Shown: one piece after another, positions 18,301 to 26,810 of the stretch | Layout: every line of letters begins with the position of its first letter | Position numbering within the stretch: the first letter of the stretch is position 1 | Source of the DNA: Gelidibacter salicanalis | Lineage (GTDB): Bacteria; Bacteroidota; Bacteroidia; Flavobacteriales; Flavobacteriaceae | Direction: 5' to 3' | DNA length: 64,000 nt | Assembly (NCBI RefSeq): GCF_007997285.1 | Contig: NZ_VORX01000002.1 | Location: forward strand, 1 to 64,000 | Position numbers and translations under genes: made by a program | The notes under the pieces: generated by a model | What the model was told of the DNA's origin: nothing | The model's database searches: none | Seen by the model: the letters and a program-made list of their open reading frames with translations, nothing else

Positions 18301-19614
18301 GCTGGGGCCGAGGTGCAACGTCCGTTAGCAACCGTCGTAATTGGTGGTTTGATTAGTGCAACCATTCTAACTCTAGTTGTATTGCCGGTACTGTACGCTT
18401 GGGTGGAGAAGAAAAAAGATCTGAAAATGAAAAAATCAGGATTGCTAACCCTAATGGTGCTGATGTTGACTTTCAATATGAACGCTCAAGAACAACCGAT
18501 GACTATTGAAGAAACGATGAGTATCGCCATTGTAAATAACGCCGGCCTCAAAGCCTCCGCCTTGCAAATTGAGGAAACTGATGCTTTGGTTGGAAGTGCT
18601 TTCAGCTTCGATAAAACTGAAATATTTTATAAAAATGAAAATGATGGTGGCGCCATTGAAACTTTAAAAGTGTTCGGGGTTTCTCAATATTTTAAGTTTC
18701 CTACCGTCTATTTTGCCGATCGAAACGTTAACAGGTCTAGGGTTGGCTTGCAAGAATCAGCACACGCTCTCAAGCTTCAAAGTTTGAAAAAAGAAGTGTA
18801 TGCGGCCTATTATAATCTGAGTTACGCTAAAAACAAATCAGAATCTTACCGGTTTTTAGACAGTTTATACCAAAATTTTGCCAAGGCTGCCAAGCGCCGA
18901 TTTGAATTGGGAGAAACTAATTATTTAGAAATGATCACCGCGCAGTCCAAACAAAAACAATTGGAAACGCTATATAAGCAAGCACAGCAATTGGAAGTCA
19001 TTTACAATGCACGATTGCGGAAAATTGTTCAAGTGGAGGACATTACCGTCAATGACGATGCCTTAGAAAAATTGGAGCTCGACCCACGAGCGCTCAATGA
19101 CAATGTTGGTCTACTGTATTATGAGGCCTCCAAAACATTTTATGAGGCCAAATTGCAACAGGAGAAGCAAAGTTTACTCCCGGATATAACCCTGGAATAT
19201 CAACAAGGAGCCAATGACGGTTTTAATAATAACTTTTTGAGTTACCAAGTGGGATTAAAGATTCCGGTATTATTTTCTGGTCATGCTTCAAAAATAAAAG
19301 CGTCAAAACTTGCTCAAGAAATTGTTGCAGAACAACAACAGGATTATCAAACCAAATGGGAGGCTGAAAAAGAGGCCTTATACGCCCAATTGCAGCAGTA
19401 TCGTGACGCCGTCTTGTACTATGAAACCCAAGGCAAAAGGTTGTCAGAAGAAATTATAAAAACAGCAGAACGCACACTTAAAGAGGGTGAGATTGATTTC
19501 TTCCAATACATTCAAAGTATAGAGACTTCAATGGATATTGAAATGTCCTATTTGGACAATCTTAATGCCTATAATCAAACCATAATTGCAATCAATCATC
19601 TAATTTTAAACTAA
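15304..19614 (+). CDS. Heavy-metal efflux RND pump fused to a TolC-like outer-membrane factor
   Basis: Residues 1-1040 form a CusA/CzcA-type inner-membrane RND transporter. The proton-relay motif in TM4 is DFGIIIDGSVIIVEF with Asp399, Asp405 and Glu412, as in CzcA-type (Co/Zn/Ni) HME pumps. From Met1042 the chain continues as a TolC/CusC-like factor (about 395 residues: MTIEETMSIAIVNNAG, ETNYLEMITAQSK, LPDITLEYQQG). The junction still contains a complete signal peptide (MKKSGLLTLMVLMLTFNMNAQ), so internal initiation at ATG 18427 or cleavage at the junction could yield a free TolC. Fused CusA-CusC proteins are known in Bacteroidota. Confidence 0.92.
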   Translation: MLENIIKFSLRNKLIILLFMGVVVGFGIYSLTKISIGAVPDITNNQVQVITTSRNLSTQDVEQFISYPIELEMANLPGVVEIRSISKFGLSVVTIVFEDDMGTYLPRQLIAEKIKTASEKIPEGFGTPEMGPITTGLGEIYQYILDVKPGYEDRYSITELRTIQDWIVKRQLSGIPGVVEVNTWGGFLKQYEVAINPQQLTAMNISISELYEALEKNNSVAGGGYIEKTNQAFFIRGEGLISSLEDIENIVVKNDGVPTLIKDVATVGFGSATRFGAITGNGEGEKVLGQIMMIKDGDSKKIIEAVKERVASIEETLPEGVYINAFLERTELIDKTTFTVAENLILGSLIVIFVVVLLLGNWRSGLVVASVIPLSLLFAISLMNVFGVDANLMSLGAIDFGIIIDGSVIIVEFIAFQIASQSAKIKGLTKIDQQAEIDKITLKSASKMMNSAIFGQLIILIVFIPILSLDGVEGKMFKPMAMTFSFALIGAMIFCLTYVPVVSSIFLKATKQNEKNVSARLMRFLNRQYRPVIHWALFNTRIVIGVSVVLLVLSGWIFSRMGGEFVPTLDEGDFVIQPVLKTGTSLSKTIEITTKIEQILLKKFPEVEQVVTRIGAAEVPTDPMSMEESDVIIKLKPKSEWVSASSKNELADKFKEALLVIPGMDVEFTQPIEMRFNELITGVRADVAIKIFGEDLSVLARKAEEISGLIQDVEGASDIIVEKVEGLPQMSVNFNRAKIARYGLNIADLNQLISAGFAGGIVGSVFEGEKRFDLVVRLEASKRKNLESLQNLYVDTPNGGKIPLSELAEISYTTGPAKISRDDTKRRIVVGVNVRNRDLQSVVDEVQTLIDTNIKLPSGYSITYGGQFENLQSAKARLLIAVPVALLLIFILLYFAFHSVKDALLIYTAIPLSAVGGILFLWLRDLPFSISAGVGFIALFGIAVLNGIVLIEHFKELKSEGMTNIEERIKRGTQERLRPVLLTASAAALGFLPMAISTNAGAEVQRPLATVVIGGLISATILTLVVLPVLYAWVEKKKDLKMKKSGLLTLMVLMLTFNMNAQEQPMTIEETMSIAIVNNAGLKASALQIEETDALVGSAFSFDKTEIFYKNENDGGAIETLKVFGVSQYFKFPTVYFADRNVNRSRVGLQESAHALKLQSLKKEVYAAYYNLSYAKNKSESYRFLDSLYQNFAKAAKRRFELGETNYLEMITAQSKQKQLETLYKQAQQLEVIYNARLRKIVQVEDITVNDDALEKLELDPRALNDNVGLLYYEASKTFYEAKLQQEKQSLLPDITLEYQQGANDGFNNNFLSYQVGLKIPVLFSGHASKIKASKLAQEIVAEQQQDYQTKWEAEKEALYAQLQQYRDAVLYYETQGKRLSEEIIKTAERTLKEGEIDFFQYIQSIETSMDIEMSYLDNLNAYNQTIIAINHLILN

Positions 19615-20759
19615 TGAAACAACTATATATCTTGTTTGTGTTCACGCTTGTCATGGCTTGTGGAACCGATAAAAACGAACAAAAAACAGAAGAATCAAAA
19701 ATGGCGACCAATGCATTAGTCATCACCAAAGCCCAATTTGAGGGTGAAAAAATGACTTTTGGCACTATTGCCGATTATGATTTCAATACGACTATTAAGG
19801 TAAACGGAATGATTGATGTGCCCACTCAAAACAAATCGAGCGTGAGTACTTTTATCGGTGGGTATGTGACCAAAAACCCGCTATTGGTGGGTGATGAGGT
19901 TAAGAAAGGGCAATATTTGCTCACTTTAGAAAACACGGAGATTGTGGAGATTCAGCAGGAGTATGCCGAAGTAGCGGAACAACTCAATTTTTTAAAGTCG
20001 GAGTTCACCCGTCAAAAGACGCTTTATGATGAAAACATCACCTCACAAAAAAACTTTTTAAAAGCCGAAAGCACTTATAAAAGCAGCTTAGCACATTACA
20101 ATGGCTTAAAAAAGAAGTTGCAAATGATGCATATTAATCCGGCTTCAGTAGAGAAAGGAACTATTGGCTCCAGCATAAATCTATACGCTCCTATTGACGG
20201 ATTTGTGACTAAGGTTAATATCAGTAATGGGACCTACGTGTCGCCGTCAGATGTCATACTGGAAATCATCGATACAGAGCATATTCATTTGGAATTATCA
20301 GTGTTTGAAAAAGATATTCTCAAAATTAAGAAGGGTCAGCCCATCGGCTTTCGAATTCCAGAAGCGTCTGATAGCATTTACAAAGCAGAAGTGCATTTGG
20401 TGGGAACCACAATTGATCCTGAAAACAGACGTGTGGTGGTGCATGGTCATATTGAAAATGACCACACCGCATTTATCGTAGGCATGTTTGCTGAAGCTTA
20501 CATTGTTGTGGGTTCTTCTAAAGGCATGGCGTTGCCCAAAACCGCAGTGATTCAGCAAGACGATGATTTTTATGCACTCGTTTTAGAGCGCGAAACCGCG
20601 CAGGGCTATGAGTTTAAACAAGTAAAATTAGACTTAGGGAATGAAACTGAAGATATGGTGGAAGTGTTAAATTCAGTATCTTTAAACAATAAAAAAATTG
20701 TTACGGATGGTACCTACATGTTGCTCAATGAGTCAGATGGCGGCGGACATTCGCATTAA
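19614..20759 (+). CDS. RND efflux periplasmic adaptor (CusB/CzcB family)
   Basis: The 381-residue lipoprotein (FTLVMACGTDKN lipobox) is the membrane-fusion protein of the pump. It has a barrel-sandwich/lipoyl half-motif near 60-110 (GGYVTKNPLLVGDEVKKGQYLLTLEN), a helical hairpin (110-170), the second lipoyl half (IDGFVTKVNISNGTYV), and a beta-barrel domain. Its ATG shares one base with the preceding stop codon (TAATG), implying coupled translation. It ends GGGHSH, a short His tail. It bridges RND pump and outer-membrane channel. Confidence 0.93.
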   Translation: MKQLYILFVFTLVMACGTDKNEQKTEESKMATNALVITKAQFEGEKMTFGTIADYDFNTTIKVNGMIDVPTQNKSSVSTFIGGYVTKNPLLVGDEVKKGQYLLTLENTEIVEIQQEYAEVAEQLNFLKSEFTRQKTLYDENITSQKNFLKAESTYKSSLAHYNGLKKKLQMMHINPASVEKGTIGSSINLYAPIDGFVTKVNISNGTYVSPSDVILEIIDTEHIHLELSVFEKDILKIKKGQPIGFRIPEASDSIYKAEVHLVGTTIDPENRRVVVHGHIENDHTAFIVGMFAEAYIVVGSSKGMALPKTAVIQQDDDFYALVLERETAQGYEFKQVKLDLGNETEDMVEVLNSVSLNNKKIVTDGTYMLLNESDGGGHSH

Positions 20760-20768
20760 AATATAGTT

Positions 20769-22751
20769 ATGGCAGAACATTCTAATGACCCCCATGATCA
20801 TGCTCATGATCACGACGGTATTTTTGGCAAACGAACGGAATTGTATTTCTCACTTCTTTGCGGCGTCTTTCTCTTAATTGGCTTTTTAATTCAAACCTTC
20901 GGATCAGAAACGCAATCCATATGGTTGTATTTGATACCTTATTTTATTTCTTACGCTTCTGGTGGCTACTACATCACTATTGAAGCCTACGAGAAAATTA
21001 AAAGTGGCGGATTCGAAATTGACTTTCTAATGATTGCGGCGGCCCTCGGGGCAGCTTATATTGGGAGTTGGGCTGAAGGTGCGTTGCTGCTATTTTTATT
21101 CAGTTTAGGACATGCTTTGGAAAGCTATGCCATGAACAAGGCCAAAAAATCTATCGAAGCTTTAGGCGATTTAAGTCCGAAGACTGCTTTGGTAAAGCGT
21201 GGTGATAAAATTGAAGAAGTTCCTGTTGAAGAATTGAAAATTAACGACATTATTGTAGTTAGGCCAAATTCCAAAATTTCGGCGGACGGCGTGATTATTC
21301 AGGGCAGTAGTGCTATTAACCAGGCTGCCATTACTGGCGAAAGTATGCCTATTGACAAAACAGCTATAGCATCAATAGACAACCTTCCTAAGTTCTCAGA
21401 CCTTGATGAGTCTAACGTTGTCTTTACCGGAACCATAAATGGCGATGGCAGTATTGAAGTGCTTGTTCTGAAGTTGAGCAAAGATTCCACCGTAGCGCGT
21501 CTGATTAAAATGGTTAGTGAGGTAGAAACCCAGAAGTCGCCTACCCAACGCATGACCAAAAAATTTGAAAAGTGGTATGTGCCAATTGTAATTCTGGTGG
21601 TAATTCTCTTGTGTTTTGCCTATCTAGTAGTCGATGAGCTTTTTAATGACAGTTTGTACCGCGCCATTACGGTATTGGTAGCGGCCAGTCCTTGTGCTTT
21701 GGCTATTTCAACTCCGAGTGCTGTATTGAGCGGTATTGCCAGGGCAGCTCAAAAAGGAGTATTGATAAAGGGAGGGAAAGCTTTGGAGGATTTGGGATCT
21801 ATTACCACCATTGCCTTTGATAAAACAGGAACGCTGACTGAAGGCAAACCAAAACTAACCAACTTAGTGCCTTATAAATATACGGAAACGGGATTGGCGC
21901 GACTGGTCTTTGAGGTGGAGAGTATGAGTAATCATCCCTTGGCAAAGGCCATTGCTAACGATTTGAGCGCACTTTACGTAATCGATCATGATCATATGGC
22001 TACTGACGTTAATGCAATTCAAGGGAAGGGTATTAGTGCTACATTTCAAGAAAAGACGGTGTATATAGGAAATGAAAAATTAATGACGGATGAAGGGATG
22101 ACCATCGCTCCCGAATTAAAGTCCGAAATGGAAAGCATGTTACAGGGCGGCCATACCGCAATGTTAGTAGCTTATGCTGGTGAGGTTATTGGTCTAGTTA
22201 GCGTGATGGATGTACCTCGAAAAACAGCTGTGGCCACCTTAAAAAGGTTAAAGGAAATTGGCATACAACGGATGGTGATGCTTACGGGCGATCATCAAAA
22301 TGTAGGTAATGCCATAGCGCAACAAATAGGATTGACTGAGGCAAAAGGCGGCTTATTGCCTGAAGATAAAGTAGAAGCCATTAAAACTTTAATGCAACGT
22401 GACGGAAAGATTGCGATGGTGGGAGACGGTGTAAATGATGCGCCAGCCATGGCCTATAGCACGGTGAGTGTAGCCATGGGTGCTGCCGGTAGTGACGTAG
22501 CCTTAGAAACTGCAGATGTTGCACTGATGTCCGATAAAATTGAGATGCTGCCGTTCGTCATCGGTTTAAGTAGAGCTTCTAAACGAATCATTAAACAAAA
22601 CATCTGGATCAGTATGGGCGTAGTCGCCTTATTAGTACCTGCCACAATTTTAGGTTTAACCAACATTGGTTTGGCGGTTGCTTTTCATGAAGGTTCTACT
22701 TTAGTGGTAGTGATTAATGCGTTGCGATTATTGGCCTATTCTGAAAAATAA
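20769..22751 (+). CDS. P1B-4-type heavy-metal P-type ATPase
   Basis: The 660-residue ATPase begins with a His/Asp-rich tail (HSNDPHDHAHDHD). It has SPC at residues 307-309 in the metal-site helix, the phosphorylation motif DKTGTLT at Asp351, MVGDGVNDAPAM, and HEGST at 640-644 in the last helix. SPC plus HEGxT marks the P1B-4 group (Co/Fe/Zn exporters such as CoaT, CzcP, PfeT) and separates it from CPC-type Cu or Zn ATPases. It starts 9 nt after the adaptor gene, so it is operonic with the RND system and would move cytosolic metal to the periplasm. Confidence 0.92.
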   Translation: MAEHSNDPHDHAHDHDGIFGKRTELYFSLLCGVFLLIGFLIQTFGSETQSIWLYLIPYFISYASGGYYITIEAYEKIKSGGFEIDFLMIAAALGAAYIGSWAEGALLLFLFSLGHALESYAMNKAKKSIEALGDLSPKTALVKRGDKIEEVPVEELKINDIIVVRPNSKISADGVIIQGSSAINQAAITGESMPIDKTAIASIDNLPKFSDLDESNVVFTGTINGDGSIEVLVLKLSKDSTVARLIKMVSEVETQKSPTQRMTKKFEKWYVPIVILVVILLCFAYLVVDELFNDSLYRAITVLVAASPCALAISTPSAVLSGIARAAQKGVLIKGGKALEDLGSITTIAFDKTGTLTEGKPKLTNLVPYKYTETGLARLVFEVESMSNHPLAKAIANDLSALYVIDHDHMATDVNAIQGKGISATFQEKTVYIGNEKLMTDEGMTIAPELKSEMESMLQGGHTAMLVAYAGEVIGLVSVMDVPRKTAVATLKRLKEIGIQRMVMLTGDHQNVGNAIAQQIGLTEAKGGLLPEDKVEAIKTLMQRDGKIAMVGDGVNDAPAMAYSTVSVAMGAAGSDVALETADVALMSDKIEMLPFVIGLSRASKRIIKQNIWISMGVVALLVPATILGLTNIGLAVAFHEGSTLVVVINALRLLAYSEK

Positions 22752-22855
22752 TCGGGTAAAATAGGATGTCGAGGTTTAAAAAAGTTTTTTTTGACCTACC
22801 TTTTCATATACATTGCGCTTTTAAATGATTACCCCTACCAATTAAACCGCTACTT

Positions 22856-23413
22856 ATGAAAAATTATGTTGTTGCATTTTTAATGCTTTTTACGATTATG
22901 GATGCTCAAGCTCAAAATGACACGATCAAGAAAAATAATCTTGGTCAAAACGAAGTAAAGTTAAATGCAGTGTTTTTGCTATTTGGCAGCTTTGAACCAA
23001 GCTACGAACGCAATTTGTCCGAGCAATCTTCTGTTGGTATTTCAGCTTTTATTCCTTTTGATAATAAGAATTTTGATATGGATCTTAACTATTACATATC
23101 ACCTTATTACCGAATTTTCTTCGGAAAAAAATATGCTGCAGGATTTTTTCTTGAAGGTTTCGGAATGTTAAATTCAATGGAACAGAAGTATTACACAACT
23201 TCTGTAGAGGGGCATTATAGTTATTGGGATGAAGACGTTTCTGATTTTGCTTTGGGCTTTGGTTTGGGCGGAAAATGGGTAACCTCCGGAGGTTTCGTGT
23301 TTGAAGTGAATGGCGGCATTGGTAGAAATTTCTTTAACACCAATAATGATGACTACTATGATTATTCGCCCATTGTTGGTAAATTTGGATTTAACGTCGG
23401 CTACCGATTTTAA
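22856..23413 (+). CDS. Outer-membrane beta-barrel protein, DUF3575-like
   Basis: The 185-residue product has a signal peptide (YVVAFLMLFTIMDAQAQ) and alternating aromatic/Gly strands typical of a small OMP barrel (NAVFLLFGSFEPSYERN, FALGFGLGGKWV, KFGFNVGYRF with a terminal aromatic). It resembles DUF3575-type outer-membrane proteins. It is monocistronic, 104 nt after the P-type ATPase, and ends at the hairpin near 23431. Role unknown. Confidence 0.8.
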   Translation: MKNYVVAFLMLFTIMDAQAQNDTIKKNNLGQNEVKLNAVFLLFGSFEPSYERNLSEQSSVGISAFIPFDNKNFDMDLNYYISPYYRIFFGKKYAAGFFLEGFGMLNSMEQKYYTTSVEGHYSYWDEDVSDFALGFGLGGKWVTSGGFVFEVNGGIGRNFFNTNNDDYYDYSPIVGKFGFNVGYRF

Positions 23414-23430
23414 GCGTAAAATAAAACTTA

Positions 23431-23474
23431 AAAGTCCAAATTCTAATAATAACCTATTAGTATTTGGACCTTTA
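23431..23474. terminator. Bidirectional hairpin terminator
   Basis: AAAGTCCAAAT...CTAATA pairs with TATTAGTATTTGGACCTTT, with a small internal mismatch, between the convergent OMP and glycyl-tRNA synthetase genes. Confidence 0.65.
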
Positions 23475-23507
23475 TAGTAGTGACTGTTTTATGTCAAAGC
23501 AGAATAA

Positions 23508-25049
23508 TTATATTTTCTGCAACCAAGATTTCATATCCACTTCTTTTTTGATAATCTCGCGTAAGTCTTCTATTTTAACACGGGTTTGTTCCATTGTATC
23601 TCTATGACGAATGGTTACCGTTTGGTCTTCTAAAGTATCGTGATCAACAGTAATGCAAAACGGCGTCCCGTTGGCATCCTGACGTCTATAACGTCTACCT
23701 ACCGCATCTTTTTCATCGTAAGTCACATTAAAATCCCACTTCAAATCCTCTAAAATTTGACGTGCAACTTCAGGTAAACCATCTTTTTTAACCAATGGTA
23801 AAATGGCCGCCTTAACGGGAGCCAATACGGATGGTAATTTCAATACGGTTCTTGTCGTGTTGTTTTCAAGTTCTTCTTCAACTAAAGCATTTGAAAACAC
23901 GGCTAAAAACATACGGTCTAACCCAATAGAAGTTTCTAATACATATGGTGTATAGCTTTCATTGGTTTCATGATCAAAATACTGAAGTTTTTTCCCAGAA
24001 AAGGCTTCGTGTTGTTTTAAATCGAAATCGGTTCTAGAATGGATGCCTTCCAATTCCTTAAACCCGAATGGGAATTTGAATTCGATATCTGTAGCCGCGT
24101 CAGCATAGTGAGCCAATTTCTCATGATCATGAAAACGGTAATTTTCAGTACCCATGCCCAATGATAAGTGCCATTTCATGCGCGCTTCTTTCCAATGTTC
24201 AAACCATTCTTTTTGTGTACCTGGCTTAATAAAGAATTGCATTTCCATTTGTTCAAACTCGCGCATTCTGAAAATAAACTGCCTTGCTACAATTTCATTT
24301 CTAAAAGCTTTTCCAGTTTGAGCAATCCCAAACGGAATCTTCATACGACCTGTTTTTTGAACGTTCAGGAAGTTGACAAAAATACCTTGCGCTGTTTCAG
24401 GACGAAGGTATAAATCCATAGCACTTTCAGCTGAAGCACCTAATTTGGTGCCAAACATTAGGTTAAACTGTTTTACTTCCGTCCAATTGCGACTTCCCGT
24501 TAAGGGATCAGCAATTTCTAACTCCTCAATAAGCGCTTTCACGTCCGCTAAATCTTCAGATTCTAAAGATTTTGCCATACGCGAGAGAATGGTTTTAATT
24601 TTATCGTAGTAACCAACAACTCTCGGGTTGGTAGTTATAAATTCTTCTTTATTAAAAGCGTCTCCAAAGCGTTTGGCTGCTTTATCAACTTCCTTGTCAA
24701 TTTTACCTTCAATTTTGGCGCAATAGTCTTCAATTAAAACATCAGCTCGGTAGCGTTTTTTGGAATCTTTATTATCTATTAAAGGATCATTAAAGGCATC
24801 AACGTGGCCTGAAGCTTTCCAAGTAGTTGGGTGCATAAAAATTGAGGAATCAATGCCCACAATATTATCGTGCATTTGTACCATGGCTTTCCACCAGTAG
24901 TCCCGTATATTTTTCTTTAATTCAGCCCCGTTTTGTGCGTAGTCATACACTGCACTTAGGCCATCGTATATTTCACTACTTTGAAATACATATCCGTATT
25001 CCTTGGCGTGAGATACAACTTTCTTAAATTGATCGTCCTGATTTGTCAT
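23508..25049 (-). CDS. glyS: Glycyl-tRNA synthetase (homodimeric type)
   Basis: The protein is the alpha2 eukaryote/archaeal-type class II GlyRS. Motifs include FMHPTTWKASGHVDAFNDP, LRPETAQGIFVNF (motif 1/2 region), IPFGIAQTGKAFRNEI, the R-x-x-EFEQMEMQFF signature, SIGLDRMF (motif 3) and a C-terminal anticodon-binding domain. I choose the start at 25049 (MTNQDDQFKK, 513 residues) rather than 25076, because the extra nine codons overlap a -7-like element (TATTTTTG on the minus strand, 25062 to 25055). It charges tRNA-Gly. Confidence 0.95.
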   Translation of the reverse strand: MTNQDDQFKKVVSHAKEYGYVFQSSEIYDGLSAVYDYAQNGAELKKNIRDYWWKAMVQMHDNIVGIDSSIFMHPTTWKASGHVDAFNDPLIDNKDSKKRYRADVLIEDYCAKIEGKIDKEVDKAAKRFGDAFNKEEFITTNPRVVGYYDKIKTILSRMAKSLESEDLADVKALIEELEIADPLTGSRNWTEVKQFNLMFGTKLGASAESAMDLYLRPETAQGIFVNFLNVQKTGRMKIPFGIAQTGKAFRNEIVARQFIFRMREFEQMEMQFFIKPGTQKEWFEHWKEARMKWHLSLGMGTENYRFHDHEKLAHYADAATDIEFKFPFGFKELEGIHSRTDFDLKQHEAFSGKKLQYFDHETNESYTPYVLETSIGLDRMFLAVFSNALVEEELENNTTRTVLKLPSVLAPVKAAILPLVKKDGLPEVARQILEDLKWDFNVTYDEKDAVGRRYRRQDANGTPFCITVDHDTLEDQTVTIRHRDTMEQTRVKIEDLREIIKKEVDMKSWLQKI

Positions 25050-25112
25050 AACTGCAAAAATAGAAAACCGTACCAATTAAAGGAACGGTTTCAGCAAATA
25101 TATTTTAGGGTT

Positions 25113-25994
25113 TTAGTTTAAAACGACTTGTGTAGCACCAAGTTTTCGGTCTTTATGGAAAACGTTTACAAAATATACGCCTTTAGCAAAAGGTTTGTCA
25201 TTTTCTTTAGCTACAATACTGGTGCATACCTGAATGCTTTTATTGTTGTAAGTAATGAGTTGCTTGTCGCTATAAAGGAGTAGGGATTCTCCAAATGTTA
25301 TGGCGCCTTTATCGGCAATCACATTATTGAGAGGATTTAAAATTTGAATGTAAATTTCTTTGCTGCCTGGCTCAGTCAATGCGTTTTCTGCCAAAGTAAA
25401 ACAGACATCTATGCGGTTGGCTTGGGAAGCTTTGCTGGTTTCAACTGAAGGTATTCCAATCTTAAAAACTGTTGCCTGAATTGAATTCGCGGTTAACTTG
25501 GATCCCGACTCAATTTTTTTGTTGAGTGTTGCATTCGTTTCTAGAAGCGATGCATTGCTTTTCTTCTCTTGATTAAGGGAAGATACGGTATTTTGATGGT
25601 CAAGTTTTAAATTATTGTGGGCCGAAGCTAAGGAGTCTATAGTTTTGAAGAGCACATTGTTACGCGATTTAAGTTCTGAAAAATCGGATTTAAAGCGTGA
25701 AAACACTGAGAAATCTCCTTCCAAAAGTCGTAGCTTTTCTAAGGCGGACTTTGTGCTGTTTTTCGCCACCATAAGTTGTTGGGAAAGGAGGTCGCTACTA
25801 TCACTGATGGCATCGTACTTGTCGAGCATTTCGGACAGCTCATGTTCCACCAATTGTTGCTCTTGCTTCAAAAAGTGTTGTTGGGCTTTTTCAGATTCGT
25901 AAGTTGTAAAACTAAATACGCTTAGAGCCACAAGTGCAACAATCAATGAACCAATAATGAGTTTGTAGTTAAATAACTGAGGGTTAACTATCAT
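25113..25994 (-). CDS. Membrane-anchored coiled-coil protein of unknown function
   Basis: The 293-residue protein has one N-terminal transmembrane helix (YKLIIGSLIVALVALSVFSF, about residues 10-29), a long coiled coil (about 32-165) and a C-terminal beta domain (170-293) ending VYFVNVFHKDRKLGATQVVLN. The topology suggests a periplasmic coiled coil anchored in the inner membrane. It lies 63 nt upstream of glyS on the same strand. I know similar flavobacterial hypotheticals but no function. Confidence 0.75.
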   Translation of the reverse strand: MIVNPQLFNYKLIIGSLIVALVALSVFSFTTYESEKAQQHFLKQEQQLVEHELSEMLDKYDAISDSSDLLSQQLMVAKNSTKSALEKLRLLEGDFSVFSRFKSDFSELKSRNNVLFKTIDSLASAHNNLKLDHQNTVSSLNQEKKSNASLLETNATLNKKIESGSKLTANSIQATVFKIGIPSVETSKASQANRIDVCFTLAENALTEPGSKEIYIQILNPLNNVIADKGAITFGESLLLYSDKQLITYNNKSIQVCTSIVAKENDKPFAKGVYFVNVFHKDRKLGATQVVLN

Positions 25995-26019
25995 TATTAA
26001 TAATTAAGGGAAATAAGGA

Positions 26020-26052
26020 TTGATTAATTAACGAAATTATATATTAAGTTTG
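26020..26052 (+). promoter_or_regulatory. Predicted promoter of the comF-like gene
   Basis: TTG at 26020-26022 and TAAGTTTG at 26045-26052 (22-bp spacing) match the Bacteroidota consensus and sit about 25 nt ahead of the ATG. Confidence 0.45.
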
Positions 26053-26076
26053 TAGTGGTTGCTTTTATTCGATTAA

Positions 26077-26757
26077 ATGGTCAAAAATTTGTTAAACCTA
26101 TTCTTTCCGAAGATTTGTCTGACGTGCGATTGCCCTTTGGAAGATAATGAACTGCATTTGTGTACATTTTGTAGACATGAATTGCCGTTGACTGAAATTA
26201 AAAATATCGCCCAAAATGAAGTCACTAAGATTCTCTACGGAAGAGTGCAATTAAAATACGCCACCTCACTCTTATGGTTTTCAAAAAAAGGAATTGTACA
26301 ACATTTGCTGCATAACCTGAAATACAAAGGTCATGAGGAAATTGGCGAATTTTTAGGAGCCTGGCTAGGTGAAGACTTACGTGCCCATGAAGGATTTAGG
26401 ACTGTTGATGTTGTCGTACCGGTGCCATTGCACTCTAAAAAATTACGACAACGCGGCTACAATCAAGTGGACAAATTCGGACGGGAACTTGCAAAAGCTC
26501 TAAACTGCGAATATAATACGCGAGTGCTCCAAAAGACAAAAGCCACTACTACCCAAGTTTTTAAAGATCGATTGCGACGTTGGACCAATGATGAGACTGT
26601 TTTTACGATTACAGAATTGGAAAGTTTAAAAGGTAAACACGTTTTATTGGTAGACGATATCATTACCACAGGCGCCACTCTAGAGATTTGCGCCAATGCC
26701 TTACTGAAAATTGAAGGCCTTACAATAAGTGTGGCTACCATGGCAATTGCAGAGTAA
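26077..26757 (+). CDS. ComF-family phosphoribosyltransferase-like protein
   Basis: The 226-residue protein has the ComF layout. An N-terminal zinc-finger-like segment has two CxxC pairs (CLTC, CDCPLEDNELHLCTFC, residues about 15-40), and a type I PRTase domain carries the PRPP motif VLLVDDIITTGATLE (about 188-202). PVPLHSKKLRQRGYNQ is the ComF family signature. Relatives (ComFC/GntX) are needed for DNA uptake in some bacteria, but no other competence gene is in the window, so competence is not established. Confidence 0.9.
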   Translation: MVKNLLNLFFPKICLTCDCPLEDNELHLCTFCRHELPLTEIKNIAQNEVTKILYGRVQLKYATSLLWFSKKGIVQHLLHNLKYKGHEEIGEFLGAWLGEDLRAHEGFRTVDVVVPVPLHSKKLRQRGYNQVDKFGRELAKALNCEYNTRVLQKTKATTTQVFKDRLRRWTNDETVFTITELESLKGKHVLLVDDIITTGATLEICANALLKIEGLTISVATMAIAE

Positions 26758-26810
26758 TTTTTTCGTTTCAGCTAAATATGTCGTTAATTTGCTAAAATTT
26801 GTGTCTGCTG

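Noticed and set aside
18021-18476. 151-codon minus-strand ORF inside the RND gene
   Set aside because: Shadow of a strongly conserved coding sequence.
25050-25076. Longer N-terminus for glycyl-tRNA synthetase
   Set aside because: The extra codons overlap a -7-like element and are absent from the family start MTNQDDQF-type.
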